The notes: generated by a model from the letters alone, not told the origin. A stretch of DNA of 64,000 nt from Austropuccinia psidii (GCA_023105745.1 JALGQZ010000009.1:36012409-36076408), one strand, 5' to 3'; numbered from the stretch's first letter, positions 11,317-24,700 are shown. Made by a program: numbers and translations.

Positions 11317-13376
11317 TTATTTCAGAGCATTGCCATTCGTGCTAATCACTGCCATTTCAAGTATTTTGAGGGCAATAGTCTGCATCTTACTACAATCTTT
11401 GAGCCAATCTTGATCAAATACCTGAAAATATAGCCCTTCAGGAATATCACCATCATCTGTTGATTGTATTTCTGGCAGTATATCAATAGTTTTTTACCCT
11501 TTTTTTAATGCAATTACAAAACTCTATGTCTCAATCAATCTTTAATACCAACTCATTAAATAGGCCTGAGTGCCAGCATAAGCCCACTTTGTGCTCAACT
11601 TGACAGCCATTTTCCACTACCACCTCAGTATCTCAGAAAACTCAAGGGTCATTGAATTGTGATGCTAGAATTGGAAATTTAGCTGTATCACACCATTCAC
11701 AATGGTGCTCACAGGTCTGCACATAATCAATTAGATTATCATCAGATTTACTTCACAATGAAGAAGAGATACCATAACTAACCCTTTGATGATAATTGAT
11801 GAGCTTTTGATTCTCCTTCTTTTTTACCAAATACTCCACATCCTTTTGAATAGACTTTCATTCTCTTTTCAAATAAGTGAAATATTGCTCCATTAAAGCC
11901 TCCACAACCACGTAGTTCTTATGATCCTTGTTCCAACAGTAGTGATGATACTCGGTGCTGACAAGTGCAAGACGGAATGTATGGTAAAACACCATAGACA
12001 TCAACTCATTGAACGGGTGTTGCCATGAGCTCTCCCAGTCCCAAGTGAATCACTTTAGTCCCAACTTGTGGAGCTCATCTTTGCAGTAGCTTTGGAAACC
12101 CTGAGACTGAACCTGTGTTGATGGCTCATTGAAAACATCCTTGGGGACATATCCAAGATGACCAGCCACTTAAATTTCAATTTCATGCTCTTCTGCGCTG
12201 GGTGGTGCTGGTAGTGAGGAAAAATCCTTACCCCTTACTTTGAGTAGGAACAGACAATGGTCATGTACAGCTGATCTCATCCCATGGACATTTTCTGGAA
12301 GTTCCGCTTTCAGCCATTTTTGTTACTCCTTCTGGCTTGCATGTTTCGCCACATTGTGAGCTATGCGAGCCTTGTTCCTTTGCTGTCTCATCTCGGATTG
12401 ATCAAGCATACTCTAGGCAAGGGGCATTTGAGGATAGGTGAACTCACTATTTGACTGATTGCCTTGCTCATGCGCCGTGAAATTGTCCCTCCTTGGTTCA
12501 TCATTTCTTTCACTTTGAGTCGGAGACATGTTCTCATCCTCATTATCCACAATTTTTTCTCTTGATGAACTGGCATGACCCGTTCTTGGTTTGGAGGCAT
12601 ATGGATGATGACGTCCAGTGACTTTCTCTTTATGGACCAGAGGTGAAGATGCATAAAGTTCATCACCTGCCATGCAAATCATCATTCAACACATCAAGAC
12701 ATTAATAAAGACTGGTCATACTCACAATCTTCAATTGGCTCCTGAGATCGGACTGACTTGCCTTTAGGTGCCATATCTAACCCATGAAGCAAACAGGTCA
12801 AATTGTGAAAAGGTTTATACTCCAACATCAAAATGACTTACTTTGATGAAGCGTCAATCCTGGATTTCCCTCCGACAGACCACTCCAAGTTACATTTTCC
12901 AATGGTCTTTTTTGTTGCCTGCCATCAACCCGCTTTTCATTGCCCACATGAACCTCAGATCCTGATGGAATATTGAGGGTTGGCTGTTTACTTTGTCCAA
13001 AGGGATCCTGGGATGTGACTGGATTCCAACCAGGATTAAGGAGGGACTCACGTGGAAATTTTGATAGGGGATTAGGGTTTGATGAGATTTGAGGTGTGCC
13101 TTCTGGCCCCTCAGACAGATGCATTTAGGTATTAGTGGGATTTGGGAGAATTGGAGTGACAGAAATACTTGGGATTGACCAAGTGCTTGAAGTTGGAGCC
13201 TTGGGATTTCCCACATCAATGTTAAGACCTGATACATTCATTGAGGATGCAATAGGGGTTGTGAGAGGAATTTTGGGACTCAATGGTGACTGTTTTTGAA
13301 CATATTCTATGCTAGATTAACTATCTGAGTCATGAACAGAACCTGAATGGGATTTATGTGGCTTGGAAGATGACAT
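11317..13376 (-). pseudogene. Unrecognised multi-exon gene remnant
   Basis: The ATG at 13376 begins a Ser/Pro/Thr-rich N-terminus. Introns fit at 12777-12841 and 12667-12725 (65 and 59 bp, GTAAGT/GTGAGT to TAG/CAG). From 12666 the frame continues through many stops toward 11500: ...KARIAHNVAKHASQKE, ELPENVHGMRSAVHDHC, SSLPAPPSAEEHE, FTWDWESSWQHPFNELMSM. After a frame change near 11490 it ends DIPEGLYFQVFDQDW... at TAA 11317-11319. Stops fall mainly where Trp, Arg or Gln would fit. I remember similar proteins in rust genomes but no named domain, so no function is given. It is convergent with the SNF2-like gene and divergent from the transposase, which hints at one mobile unit. Confidence 0.55.
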
Positions 13377-14552
13377 AACGGCTAAAAAAGTACAGTAATT
13401 TTTTAACTTGATAAAACAGCTCAGTATTATGATAAAGTAGAGTTATTTCAAACGTATAATAAGTGGGAACCAAGCCTCTTGTGGAAGTTTAATAAAACTA
13501 TTTTTAGGAGAATTATCCCTGCCTCCTCTTGAGCTCCTCCGCTTTTGTCTGGAACCACCCTGCCAGCCTACCAGCATATAATGTGATATTTCCTTGATCT
13601 CAAAGGGGACCCATCATCCATAAGTGATCAGATCTGATAAAAATTTCACCCTCCCCATTGTCACATTTTGTGAATTATCCAAACTGCCAATATATGCATC
13701 AAAATTACACAGCATTATACATCTGTATGAGGGTATATTAATGAAGGATTTACCCACAAAAGAGACATCACCTTTTCAAAAAAGGAAAGACAATCCAAAT
13801 CAAATTCCAACCGATTAAAATCCCACTGCACTCAAACCAAATAATAAGACTTGAGCTCCACTCCAAACACTTATGTAATAGTGTTATATTGTTATGTCTG
13901 TAATAAGGCTTAAACCATGTACAATGGCGTGCCATTGTACATGGTTTCAATGTTAATCCCCTCAATTCAATGTTGACACATCCCTAATGGAATTCCCATC
14001 AAGGGTAAAAACTGCAGTATCACCATGTGTAAATAAAAGAGAATATGTATCAGCATTGAGCAGCATGGCATTTTACTTAATTAAACTCCTAACCAATTCC
14101 ACCATCCAGATCAGACATGTTACACTTTATCCCCTGAAGCTCAGCCACCATTAAAAATGGGATAAAATCCTCAGCTGGCTCAAATCATCTCACCCTTCAT
14201 CAATAATCACCCAATTTCTTTTTCCAGTTAATAACACTCCCAAACACTTTCACATCAACCATAGATATGTATACACAAACCAGCCTTACTCACGATTCCT
14301 GGAACAATGACAACCCGCCGCTATTCCTCAATGCGTATATGCATGTGTCAACACTCCTCAACCAAAACACACTCTTCCGCTGACGGTGATAGGCAGAAAG
14401 TTGCCTCCACACCTTTCTCATATAAACAGCACATTAAAAAGCTCAAATAAACCGTTGCACCCAAATCTCTTCCAAACATCCCTTCTTCTGCAACAGGATC
14501 TGAGTTCCAGCAAATTCTATTAGATCAAATCTTCCCAGCTGATTATTCACAA
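13377..14552. other. Intergenic between divergent genes
   Basis: Likely holds promoters for the minus-strand gene at 13376 and the plus-strand transposase. Apart from the strong palindrome at 13912-13947, nothing else was recognised. Confidence 0.4.
13912..13947. repeat. Perfect 17-bp inverted repeat, core TGGC-GT-GCCA
   Basis: AAACCATGTACAATGGC (13912-13928) and its exact complement (13931-13947) flank GT. Its right arm GCCATTGTACAT is also the right arm at 3879-3890. It sits in the spacer between two divergent genes, so it could be a shared operator or a transposon end. Confidence 0.9.
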
Positions 14553-17441
14553 TTGACCCAAAGCACTTTCTCCACTCCAGCGGGTCTCAATTCAACTGCA
14601 CAGAAAACATACAGTGGCAGTCAAAAACTTCCCCCACAAGACCTTGGAATGATAATATCTGCCATTCTATCATTAAGGTATAATATACCCTGCAGGGCTT
14701 CACGCATTCTCAACCCCGCCCTGAACCTGCTGATCAAGTCCAGTATCTCAAGCTCAGGTGGTCCCCCACTCCTGCATTCCATATACCTCAAGATCTCAGT
14801 ACCATATTTGAACATCGCCAATTGAAGCCAGTGATTCAAAACTATATATGTTGTCCTCAATGTTTCTTTCTTAATGGCCTTACTGAATCAGTCGCAACTT
14901 ACCAACCCCAATGTCAACGCCATAATGACCCAAATGATCATGATCCCCCTTGCACACAATCATTAGGCAAATTAATCTATTCATTTGAACCCCGCACCCA
15001 AATCACAACCAACATGAAGCAAAAGTTTATACCAACAAAACATTTCATTTATCAACCATTCAAAAATTGGCTTGCCATATTTCTCCAGCGGGCTAGAATT
15101 ATGGAAATTCTGCATCAACATCAACAATCCCAAACTCCTGAAGGTTCCCCCAAATGTGACATCTGGGATGGATTGGTCTGGAGACGTTTCACTGGCACTA
15201 GAAATATTCACGACCCCCCATTCATGTCCATTCCTGGTGCATTGGCCTTCTCCATTTATGTGGACTGGTTTAATGCACATGGAAAGTCAACCCGGTTGGC
15301 CAGCATTGGACCTATCATGCTGATTTGTCTTAATCTCCCCCCAAGTAAAAGATTGAAGCCAGAGAATTTCTATGTTTCAGGAATCATCCCTGGTCCAAAG
15401 GAGCCAACTTCCCTTCAATTGAATTACCTATTAATGCCACTCATCAAGGAGCTCAAAGAGCTATGGCAAGGTTACCATTTTTCACCCACCTCAACAGGCC
15501 ATTCAGGATCCTTTATCTGTGTTTCCATTCTCATGGCCATTGCAGATGTGGTTGCCATGCGCAAGCTTACTGGATTTATTTCTCATTCAGTATACCACTT
15601 TTGTAATTTTTCACTATTCACAAAGCTCAAATTGAAGGAATTGGTCCTCAATTTCACTACACGTGCTCATACCAAAATCGTAAATATACCTTTGTGAAAT
15701 GGCTTTGGGCATCCCCACAACAAAGACAAGCAATTCTTTCTGAGTATGGAGTGCAATATTCAATTTTGGAAGACCTTCCGTATTGGGATGAAACCAGAAT
15801 GGTTAATCTTGACATAATGCATAATTTAATACTTGGAATTTTGGAGGCTCATGCAGCTTTCAAATTGTGCATTCCAGAGTCCAAATGAAAAAGTTACTTC
15901 AGGTCCTGCAGGAAATCCAATGACACCAACAGTTCAGACTCATATTCCATGACTTCCAACACCTCTCTTGATAAAATCACATTGAGAGAGGCTGGCTCCC
16001 TGAGAAGAGACACAGCAAAAATAATAAATGAGTCACTCCCCACTAATTCCACCCGAAAAAACTACTTCCCAATGCCCACCCCTCACACACAACATCCATC
16101 TAGTGGCTATGTGGAGATTCCTTCATTTGATGCAGAGTAAATCCCCTCTGAATTTGATATCAGTGCACTGAGTGATCACCAGATCAAAGGTGAGGCTCTG
16201 GAGAATCTCAGACATTTCATATCTGATACCATAATTCCCTCATCATGGACAAGAGTACACCACAAAATGTGTTCCCCCTCTCATGGTAGTTTGAAAGCCG
16301 CTGAATGGGCTCTCTTATACAAGGTCTATATTCCATTTTTAATGCTCAGTCAACAGATTTTGTGAGGTGAACACAAATCCACCAACACACAAAGAAACAT
16401 GGGTCAATCAGAAGAGCTTGCAAAGGAACTATCCAAGAATACATTCCATTTGATTAGTGTTATCAACATTGCCACAAGCTGGACTGTTTCAATGGATGAT
16501 GCAAATGCATTTTCTGAACATTGGAAAAGATTCCACCAACACCTGTTCCCAAAGCAGAAAAGTAAATAAAATCATCATTTTGCTGATAATATTCCAGAAC
16601 TCTTCCAATGTTGGGGCCCAGCACAAGCCTCAGCCACATGGGGTTATGAGCGCTTGATTGGAGTATTTGCAAAGATGCCAACAAATAACAAAATATGTAT
16701 GTCAATTAATAAGATCAATATATCCACATTGATTAAACACATGAGCTGAATAAGACTAACTTCTTGCAGCTCTGAATAGATCATTTAGATAAAAACTTAC
16801 TTCAACATATCAGTTGATGTTCCAACCTTTCTGTTCTCCTGAAATCCCCATCTGTCCCATGTGAAATAAAACAACTTTTCTAATCACAGCTGCGTGCCCT
16901 GTTCAATCACCAAGAACATAACAAACCATCCCGCCATGACTAAGAAAATTATGATTGCCTGATTAAGTACTTACAGAATTTTCATTCCACAAGGGAAATA
17001 GTTGAATGGATCAGCTTAGACACTACCATACAATCCACTAGTCATCCCACTTCAAGGATTGTCTCACCTTGGTATTTTCCAGTCTCAAACATTAATATTG
17101 GGAACAATATATTTTCAACTGAATTCAAAAATGTCAGCAACAGTGTGATATGTTTTCTGAGGGGCAACTCACGACATTTTGGTGTTATTAATAGCATTGT
17201 TAAAGTCTCTGAGCCATCTTTCATGCTGAGAAATAACTTTCTAATATTAAAAACTTTGAATATTGATGTGAATTTCTTACCAGATTGGCTGCATCTCAAT
17301 ATTTATAAAGCTGTTGGTTTTGATGATGGACACTTTATTATATCTGAAGAAGAAATAGAAGGTAACTGTGGATTGTATGATGACAAAGTTATGTCATGTG
17401 GACTGCTTGTAGTGATAAAACCATTATTTCATGATATTTAG
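14553..17441 (+). pseudogene. tnp2/Plavaka-type (CACTA-like) transposase, decayed
   Basis: This is the cut-and-paste transposase of CACTA-like elements. After an uncertain N-terminus, frame 2 from about 14690 reads YICCPQCFFLNG...C-x2-H...PPCTQSLGK (a zinc-finger-like segment), TKHFIYQPFKNWL, AFSIYVDWFNAHGK, MLICLNLPPSKR, ENFYVSGIIPGPKEP and KLTGFISHS, all in family order. A frameshift near 15670 leads to frame 1: WLWASPQQRQAIL, LPYWDETRMVNLDIMHNLILGIL, and later DANAFSEHWKRFHQHLFP, NHHFADNIPE and YERLIGVFAKMPTNNKI near 16700. Stops include 15886-15888, 16138-16140 and 16363-16365. A further conserved-looking block at 17100-17441 (RGNSRHFGVINSI...) is probably the C-terminus after an intron. 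Terminal inverted repeats of the parent element were not found. Confidence 0.85.
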
Positions 17442-18034
17442 TCTACAAAAATGCAAATCTCTCAGATTCATTAGCAATTTTGCTAGTGAAATAACTGCCT
17501 CAAAATTTGGTGACAGAGACATGCCATTGTGACAAGCAAAGCCTATTATTTCACATTGCCACAAAGAAATTACTATTTTGACATTGGGTACAGTTTGAAT
17601 AAGCCAATTTCAATGATCAAATGTCCCACACACTCACCTATCACAGCATCCAAAATGTCCAACTGTGCCATCATCACGTTGGAAGGGGATACAGCCATTA
17701 CGCACCCGCCCCCGCACAGGCACATTCTCACGCACCTGCCCCCGCATGGACACACACACACCAATGCAACTGCACCACACCCGCGGTACTGTGCGGCGGG
17801 CTCTACCAGTGTCATCCGCAAAATGACAAGCCTGCGGAGGTGCAGTATTTTCATGGATGACCTGGTGAGGTCAAACCCCCCCCTCTACATAAAGACTGGC
17901 TGAAGGACCTCTTTGATGTGTTCATGTGGAAACAGGCGGGTCTTGTGTAATTTTTACCAAATTTTGGATGGTTGAGGGAGCGTCCGGTGGTGAGGAATCT
18001 CAGTTGAAGGCACAGGGGAGCCAATATTGGTGGA
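17442..18034. other. Spacer with CpG-rich block at 17690-17835
   Basis: Mostly AT-rich. At 17690-17835 it turns GC- and CpG-rich, with two copies of a roughly 29-bp unit (CGCACC-GCCCCCGCA followed by GGCACA or GGACACA) and then a GCGGTACTGTGCGGCGGGC stretch. No gene is supported. Confidence 0.5.
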
Positions 18035-18630
18035 TGTCACAGGATTTGGTGTAAGCCCAGAGTGTGACATGTGCCTGATGTTTGCTTGATTTTTGCTTGA
18101 TGTGAGCTTGAATTTTATCCTGCTTGACGTTTGCTTGATGTGAAGTCAATTGCCAACGATTGACATGAGATTTGCCCTGGTGAGACCAGGTTTCATCCTG
18201 AAGGATTCAAGCTCTAACCTTTTCATATATACCAGCCTCTCTTTCAACCCTGGGGCTTTTTTTCCCTATTCAATTAATCTAATAGGATTTCTTTTATCTT
18301 TTATTTTATTTCATCTTTCATAGAATATTTATATTATTAGTTCAGTCCTTTGCACCTCTTTTCTTGCCTGTCAGTGGATATTTGGTGGTCATATCCTTCA
18401 CCAATTCTGTTTTTCTTTATTTAATGTTTAAACAGTGAAAGAAGGACTTACTTGGTATTCTCTTTGGCCATTTGGCTTTTTTTCTCATTCTTCACCTCAT
18501 TTTGTGGCTTCATTATTCCTGTTTATAAAATAGATTCTTTATTTTCTTTAATAATTGGGAGTCTTCCAAGTGAACTCCAAGATGCCTGAGTTTCAGGCCA
18601 CTCCTAGTTTCTGCAAGAGCTCTTGTCACA
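18035..18630 (+). mobile_element. LTR fragment related to solo LTR E
   Basis: It starts TGTCACAGG and ends GCAAGAGCTCTTGTCACA, which resembles the end of LTR E (41739-43257, inverse strand). Internal landmarks shared with LTRs A and E are CATATATACCAGCC, CCTGGGG, GTGGTCATATCCTT and TTCCAAGTGAACTCC. GTGGA occurs at 18030-18034 and again at 18633-18637, two bases past the end, so the duplication is only tentative. Start coordinate is approximate. Confidence 0.5.
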
Positions 18631-19497
18631 TTGTGGATTAAAAAAGGACTGTGAGCCTGCAAGCATGAAAGGAATTACATGCTAAACAAGCTCCAATAAT
18701 GTTCATTAAAATTTCTTTGAAAAATTCCAATTAATCTTTTTAAATTAAATATTACTCTCCAATATTATCTGTTATAGTAATCTTGTTTTAAATTCACTCA
18801 TTTCATCTTTGTATTTATAGAAATATTGTTTAATCTTGTTTGCATAAAGCCCTTTTAGTTTGTTGAGATAGTAACTTTGATTTCATAAAAACAGCATATT
18901 CTTTGTTATATATCTGGCTACTATAAAATTATGTTTCCTTCTAAACATTTTATCAGTATATTTGGGTTTTACTTTGATTTTTTGACTATAACATTGCAAG
19001 AGTAAAATTCTACTTGAGAATGATTCCTCAGAGCTCTTACAAATATATTCTATTAAAAATAAATTAATAGCAATTATCTGTTATCAGATCTCTCAAAATA
19101 AGTAATAAAATTTACTTTCAAGTATTTTTCATATTGGTGAGATTCATTCCACCAAATAAATACTCCTTTCATATATTGATGTCTCTATTAATTTGATTTA
19201 ATAGTATTTCACTGTTATTTTGGCTTATTAAAATTGCTAATAATTGGACTTGAAGCCATGCTAGAGGTTCCAGCCTAACAAGGACTCTCTGGTGTGTTAT
19301 TGCCATCTTTCATCTTGGGAGGCCAAATTTTCCTTCAAAATCTCCAAACAGGACCCATGGTTATTCTATATTAAAGGTAATGGACCACTATGGCTATCTA
19401 GTCATGTGCATGACAGAGGTATTTTTGTTAAAAAACTCATGAATTTCAACAAAGCAACAAAAGAATTTCAGAAAAGATATTTGGGATAGGCTGATCT
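18631..19497. other. AT-rich spacer, nothing recognised
   Basis: Low-complexity AT-rich DNA with one short open stretch at 19292-19489 that has no recognisable motif. Probably decayed transposon sequence. Confidence 0.4.
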
Positions 19498-20246
19498 TGG
19501 GAGCCCTCATAATATGACCATATATCCAATAGGATTACAGAATAAGGTTAAACAGCTTAGTCTAATAATAGGAATAGAAATTATTATCTTAAAATAAGCA
19601 AAAATTCTATCAAAAAGCATATCGTCTTGATCATCACAGGAAACAATGAGAAAACATGTAAAATAAATTACACAATTTGATTTACCATCAAAAACAAAAC
19701 ATATTAATCGTTTATTTAATACCTTTAAGCCCAATACTTACGGAGATAACCTGAATATATGCACTTTTATCATCAGTGTGTATATTCATGGTTTTTAGCT
19801 CATATATTTTGAACTACACATGATAAATATTTGATTAAAAGATGAAGTTGCGACAAGATATATTTAAAACTAAATATATAAGCTTTATTTGGCTTCTATG
19901 AACAAGGTTAAATCTTCTACGGGGATATTGGGAAAAATAGCAATAGCTGTTGACCACTCAAAGATAAAATTGTTCCAAACTTGAAAAGTGGATATTTGAG
20001 TTCTTATAGTTCATAAATCATTAATAAAATATTTGTATCATGAAGTTCCAGGTATAACCCTATTAGGTCATGGTTTGAAGTCTGAAGTAGTAATTTTCAA
20101 CAGAAAAGATGAGTTACTAGAAAAATAAAACATAAATATAGTTTGTATTATGCAATAAGATCCTCTTTTCAAAGCATTAGATAAGTTCCAAGCTACTATA
20201 ATTGACTCTCTGAGTTGCTTCAGTTTGAATCAATGCATAGCTATTC
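19498..20246 (+). mobile_element. LTR family C, piece 1 of 4
   Basis: This aligns by eye with the first 920 bp of the intact solo LTR C at 61181-63207. Shared landmarks are AGCCYTxxxATATGACCA, ACCTGAATATATGCACTTTT, CAGAAAAGATGAGTTAC and TTGACTCTCTGA. It breaks off near AGCTAT at 20239-20244 and resumes at 34275. Confidence 0.75.
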
Positions 20247-20744
20247 AAAAAAAATTATTTTCACTATTTGAAAAATTTGTCTTCGAATTCGAATTTTTGT
20301 ACCACAAAATGAAAACCCAAAAATTCGAATAAAAAATTATGAAAAAAGGATCCATTCAAATTTTTCAACCTCCAAATTAATATTCAAAATGAAAATCTCG
20401 AATTTTGGTTGAAAAAATGATTTATGAATATAATTCATTAATCAAAAGAAGTGAAAAATGCTATTTATGGCATCAACCACAGAATAACCCTGCCATAAAT
20501 GGTATTACAAATATATTTATGGCATCAACAATGGCACAAATAATTCCATTTATGCAATTTATGGAACCAACAATGCCATAAATTGGGCTTTTACCAACCT
20601 AGGTATTTTTTAGCTAGACTTTTATTAGAAAACCCACTTTATTTTTTTTACTAAATAATTACATAATTTTACCAATTTATGGCAAACTAAAATAAGGGCA
20701 TACATGTTTTTTCCAAATTACTTCCATGAGTTTACCAATAACCC

Positions 20745-21030
20745 AGATTAATCATGAGTATTTATAACTTATTGGAACTAATTGAAATGAATTTCAATAA
20801 ATTGAAGGTAATTGAAATTAATTGAAATCAATGAATCTTATTAACATTATTTCAAGCTAGTTGAAACCAACAAAATTGATGAGCATTAGTTGAAACTAGT
20901 AAAAATTAATTAGAATAGTTTGAAATTTAAAATTAATTACAATAATTTCAAATACCTTCAAATAAATAGAACTTGACAGAAATTATTGCAAGCTAATTGA
21001 GAGTAATAAAAGGGATGAGCATTACTTAAA
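20745..21030 (+). repeat. Degenerate edge of the AATTAATT satellite
   Basis: AATTGAAATTAATTGAAATCAA-like motifs resemble the variant edge of the satellite on the far side of the MULE, so the MULE seems to have landed within the edge of the array. Confidence 0.45.
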
Positions 21031-21730
21031 GGGTGCTGGTAAACACACGTAAGCTTTTAGTAAAAACACGTAAGTGACCTTATTTTTCAAAAAAAATTCC
21101 TCAGGCTCAGTTATGAGGCTTTTTTTAATTTTTTTTGCCATATTTTTCCCAACTTGGAATGTCAATAAGCACAAATTTTTTCAAAATTTTGTTTTCCAAA
21201 TTTCACAAATTTGGCCAATATGCCAAAATGGCATATTTTTTTCAAAAATTCATTTAAAATCTTCCCAATTATGAATTTCCTTCATTTTTTTCAAAAATGA
21301 AGGGTTCAATGTGAAGAATAAAGCACCAGAGTCCCATAATTTTGGGGAGTTTTTGGGTGGGACAAGTGAAGGCGCAAAAAGGGTTTTTTTTCAAATGTTT
21401 TTTCCCGTCATTGTAATATGCCTATTTTTAAAAAGTGAATTTAATAACTTCCCACTTATGAATTTCCTTCATTTTTTTTTAAATTAAAGGGTTCAATCTG
21501 GAAAATAAAGAACCAGAAGCTCATGAATTGGGAAAATTGTTTTGGTGGGACAACAAGTGAAGGTGCAATGAGTGTTTTTTTCAACTGTTTTTTTTCTTGT
21601 GTGTAATATGACTATTTACAAGTACAAAGGTTCCACAGGTTTGAAAAAAAAGGAGCCTGAGGTGGGATTTAAGCAATAAATATGACTGAGGAGGGGGATA
21701 ATTGGCATAAATTGTATATACAAAGATCAT

Positions 21731-24700
21731 TCAATCAGAATCAACCTCCAAAATAGTTTGTTTTTTCTGAGAGGGGGGAGGAAGATTGGACAAATACAAC
21801 ATTCTGTGTTTCTTAAATTTATCAGCCCACCCCAGGGCCTGTGTTTGGGCATGAATCTCCCAGTTCACAGTAATGGGGGGGACTGGATAAACTTTAGAAA
21901 TGATGATGTCCAAAGGAACAAAATGAGCACAACTATTCAAGAAGCAGATGAAAATGGGGGGGTTATCATTTGGAGGACAGAAATAAGGGAAAAAAGAAAA
22001 AGATTGGGCTGTGGAATAAAAGAAAACTGTTCTTTTATACTTATTTGAAATTGGATCCCCCATGTCAGGCATGGACATTCACTTGCTTTTTGGAGCCTGG
22101 CCAACATCTTCAAACCATTCAATTCCTTCCAAATAAGAGGATACTGAGGGAATTAAGGTGTTCATGGCTTCATAAAGGTCTTGATTTTGGTGAGTTTCTT
22201 CAGCCAAGTCACCTCTTACATCAGCCCATTGATCTTGAGTCTTGTAAATAAAGTGGGATACTGTTCTGTAGCCACAGCCTCCATCACCCTGGACATTGAT
22301 GGCCTTGAAGGTGTATTTCAATTTGAACTTGGGCAAGTCTTCTGAGCCAGTTATCTGATAAAATAAGTTCAAAAAATGAATAAATATCAAAATAAACAAC
22401 AGAAAATTACATTAAAAAAATCAGAAACTCACAAACAGCTTGGAGCATTCATCACTTGTGTGATAATTGCTTTGAAAATGCTCACAGGTCAAGTCAATTG
22501 CATCACAGATATTCAAACTGGTGGCAGGCTTGTGTGATTTTCTTTGTGAGGTTTTGCTTCCAATTTCCAATCTTCTGGACCTTCTAAGGGTTACTTCTGA
22601 TTTATTGAATTCAGTTGCTGAGGGTAGTGAATCTGATGAACTGATGGATTTATATAATGAGTCCTCAGAATCCTCAGATGAGTCCACTTCCAAAATTGAA
22701 GAGGGGACATTTGACTGGGATCTTGACATTTTTGTACTGGTCACTTTTGAGGGGGGTCTTCCTCTTCTCTTGGATTGACTTTCAATAATTTCAAATCTTG
22801 AAGGTTCTCTTTTTTTTGATTTTTGTTTTTATTCTTGGCTCCTTGGGGTCTTCCACAGATATTCATGCATTCTAGAGGGTCTTCATAATATTGATCATCC
22901 TCTTGACTCTTGGGAATTTGATCAAATGGGACTTTTCCAGTCAAAACATCTTGAAAATGTTGAAGTATTGGAGTGATTTCTGCCATTGGTCTTTGAAACA
23001 GGTCTTCCCCAATGTCTTCAAATATTTTCTTGGCTTCATTCTTTCTTTCTTTTTCAACACTTTGATCATCACCTTGAAAACCAGCCTGAGAAGAATATGA
23101 CCAATAAAATCAGTTAATAAGAAAAAAAAATAATAACAAGAAATTAAAAAACCCTCACAGGCAAATTCAAATGCCATTGAGGATGGAAGTCTGATAATTC
23201 AAGCCTTTGGCGCTTGGCAAATTCCTTTTGGGTCTTATGCTTGCAAGGAATGCCTTTATAATTGTTGTATTTGTTGGTGCATTTTTCATTTGGATGAAAT
23301 TTTGTTTTGAAATTTTCAAAGGCAATCTGAAGAGCATAATGAGACACCTTGCCATTGAGGGCACAGATGTGTGGAGGGAAATTATTGACATGGACAATCA
23401 TTTCTTTGGAGATTCTGTTGATTATTTCAATAAATTGTTTTCTGAATGCCATGTGGAGAGCCCTGACTACCTCCAGGATAGTACCAGTGGACCTTTGGAG
23501 CCAACATTTAACCATGGCATGGGCACCTTCAACTCTGGAGGTGGAGCCCACACCCAGGTGGAAATGGTGGTTGGTCCAGGCTGGCACATAATACTCCTTT
23601 AGAGGAAGCCACGTCTTTTCCAAATATTGCAAGACCTCAGCATTTTTGAATTGCTTTTGAAGCTTCTTCCAGTTGTCTTTGAAAGACTTTTCAGTGGATG
23701 AGTACATAAGCTGAGAAATGAATCCCAAAGTCATTAATAAAGACAATAATAAGAAAAAAAGTGAAATAAAGTGAAGAAGTATATTACTTGATTCCAAAGG
23801 CCCATAAAATTTTGGAAATCAGTTCCATTACCAATTTTCTTCATGCAATGAGCAGATACATCCTTGTTGATGTGCCAAATGCATAGCATGACTTTGGAGT
23901 ATGGGAAGAGCTTCTTAATAGAGTTTTTCAAGGCTAGATCCTTGTCAATAACAATAACTGGAGGGGGAACAATATTGGTGTTGTTGAGGACCTTTTCTAT
24001 GTCTTGATTTAATGCCCAATTATATGAAGGTTCATTTTCATTATTCATCAAACCAAAAGCCCCAGAAAAGGTCTTATTGGTTGAGCTGAATCCAACAATA
24101 TGAAAAAGGGGCATTTTGTACTTATTGATTTTATAAGTACAATCCATAAGAATGACATGAGGAAAGCCATGAAGAGGTTTTATGGCCAGGGGGTGAGTAA
24201 AAAACAAGGAGGTAATGTGTCCCTCAGAATCCTTTGCAGAGGACCAAACAAAATTTTTTTCTTTGAGAGTGTCAATAAGAGCATCAATGGGCCTTCTGCC
24301 TTGCAGTTTGTCTTTCTTGATTTTCTTGACTTGGTTGTAAATGTCTTGAAGGATTACAAGCCTGTCAGACTCCCTCTGGCTGCATAATTGGGCCTGAATT
24401 TGCCTTGGCATGAGCAGTGACTCAGACATTTGAGCAATTTGGGATGTTTCTTGCTCATTGAATTTCCTGAAAGCAGGATGTGCCATGATATCTTCAGTGG
24501 CATCATGGCTATGTTCAGGATTTTTGAATTTAAGATTCCAAGTGGTACTCTTGGCATATTTCCTGGCATAAAGTCCAAAAGGACAGTCAAGCTTTCTTGA
24601 GGTGACCCTTTTGGAGGGGCTTTTGTTGGGATTTGGGTGCCAGACCTGTCACAACATATTTCAATTTGGTTGTGGGCTATATTGTACCTCAAGGTGGACA

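Noticed and set aside
17573..17854. Minus-strand Cys/Gly-rich open frame
   Set aside because: It covers the CpG-rich tandem block and has no homologous flank, intron or motif.
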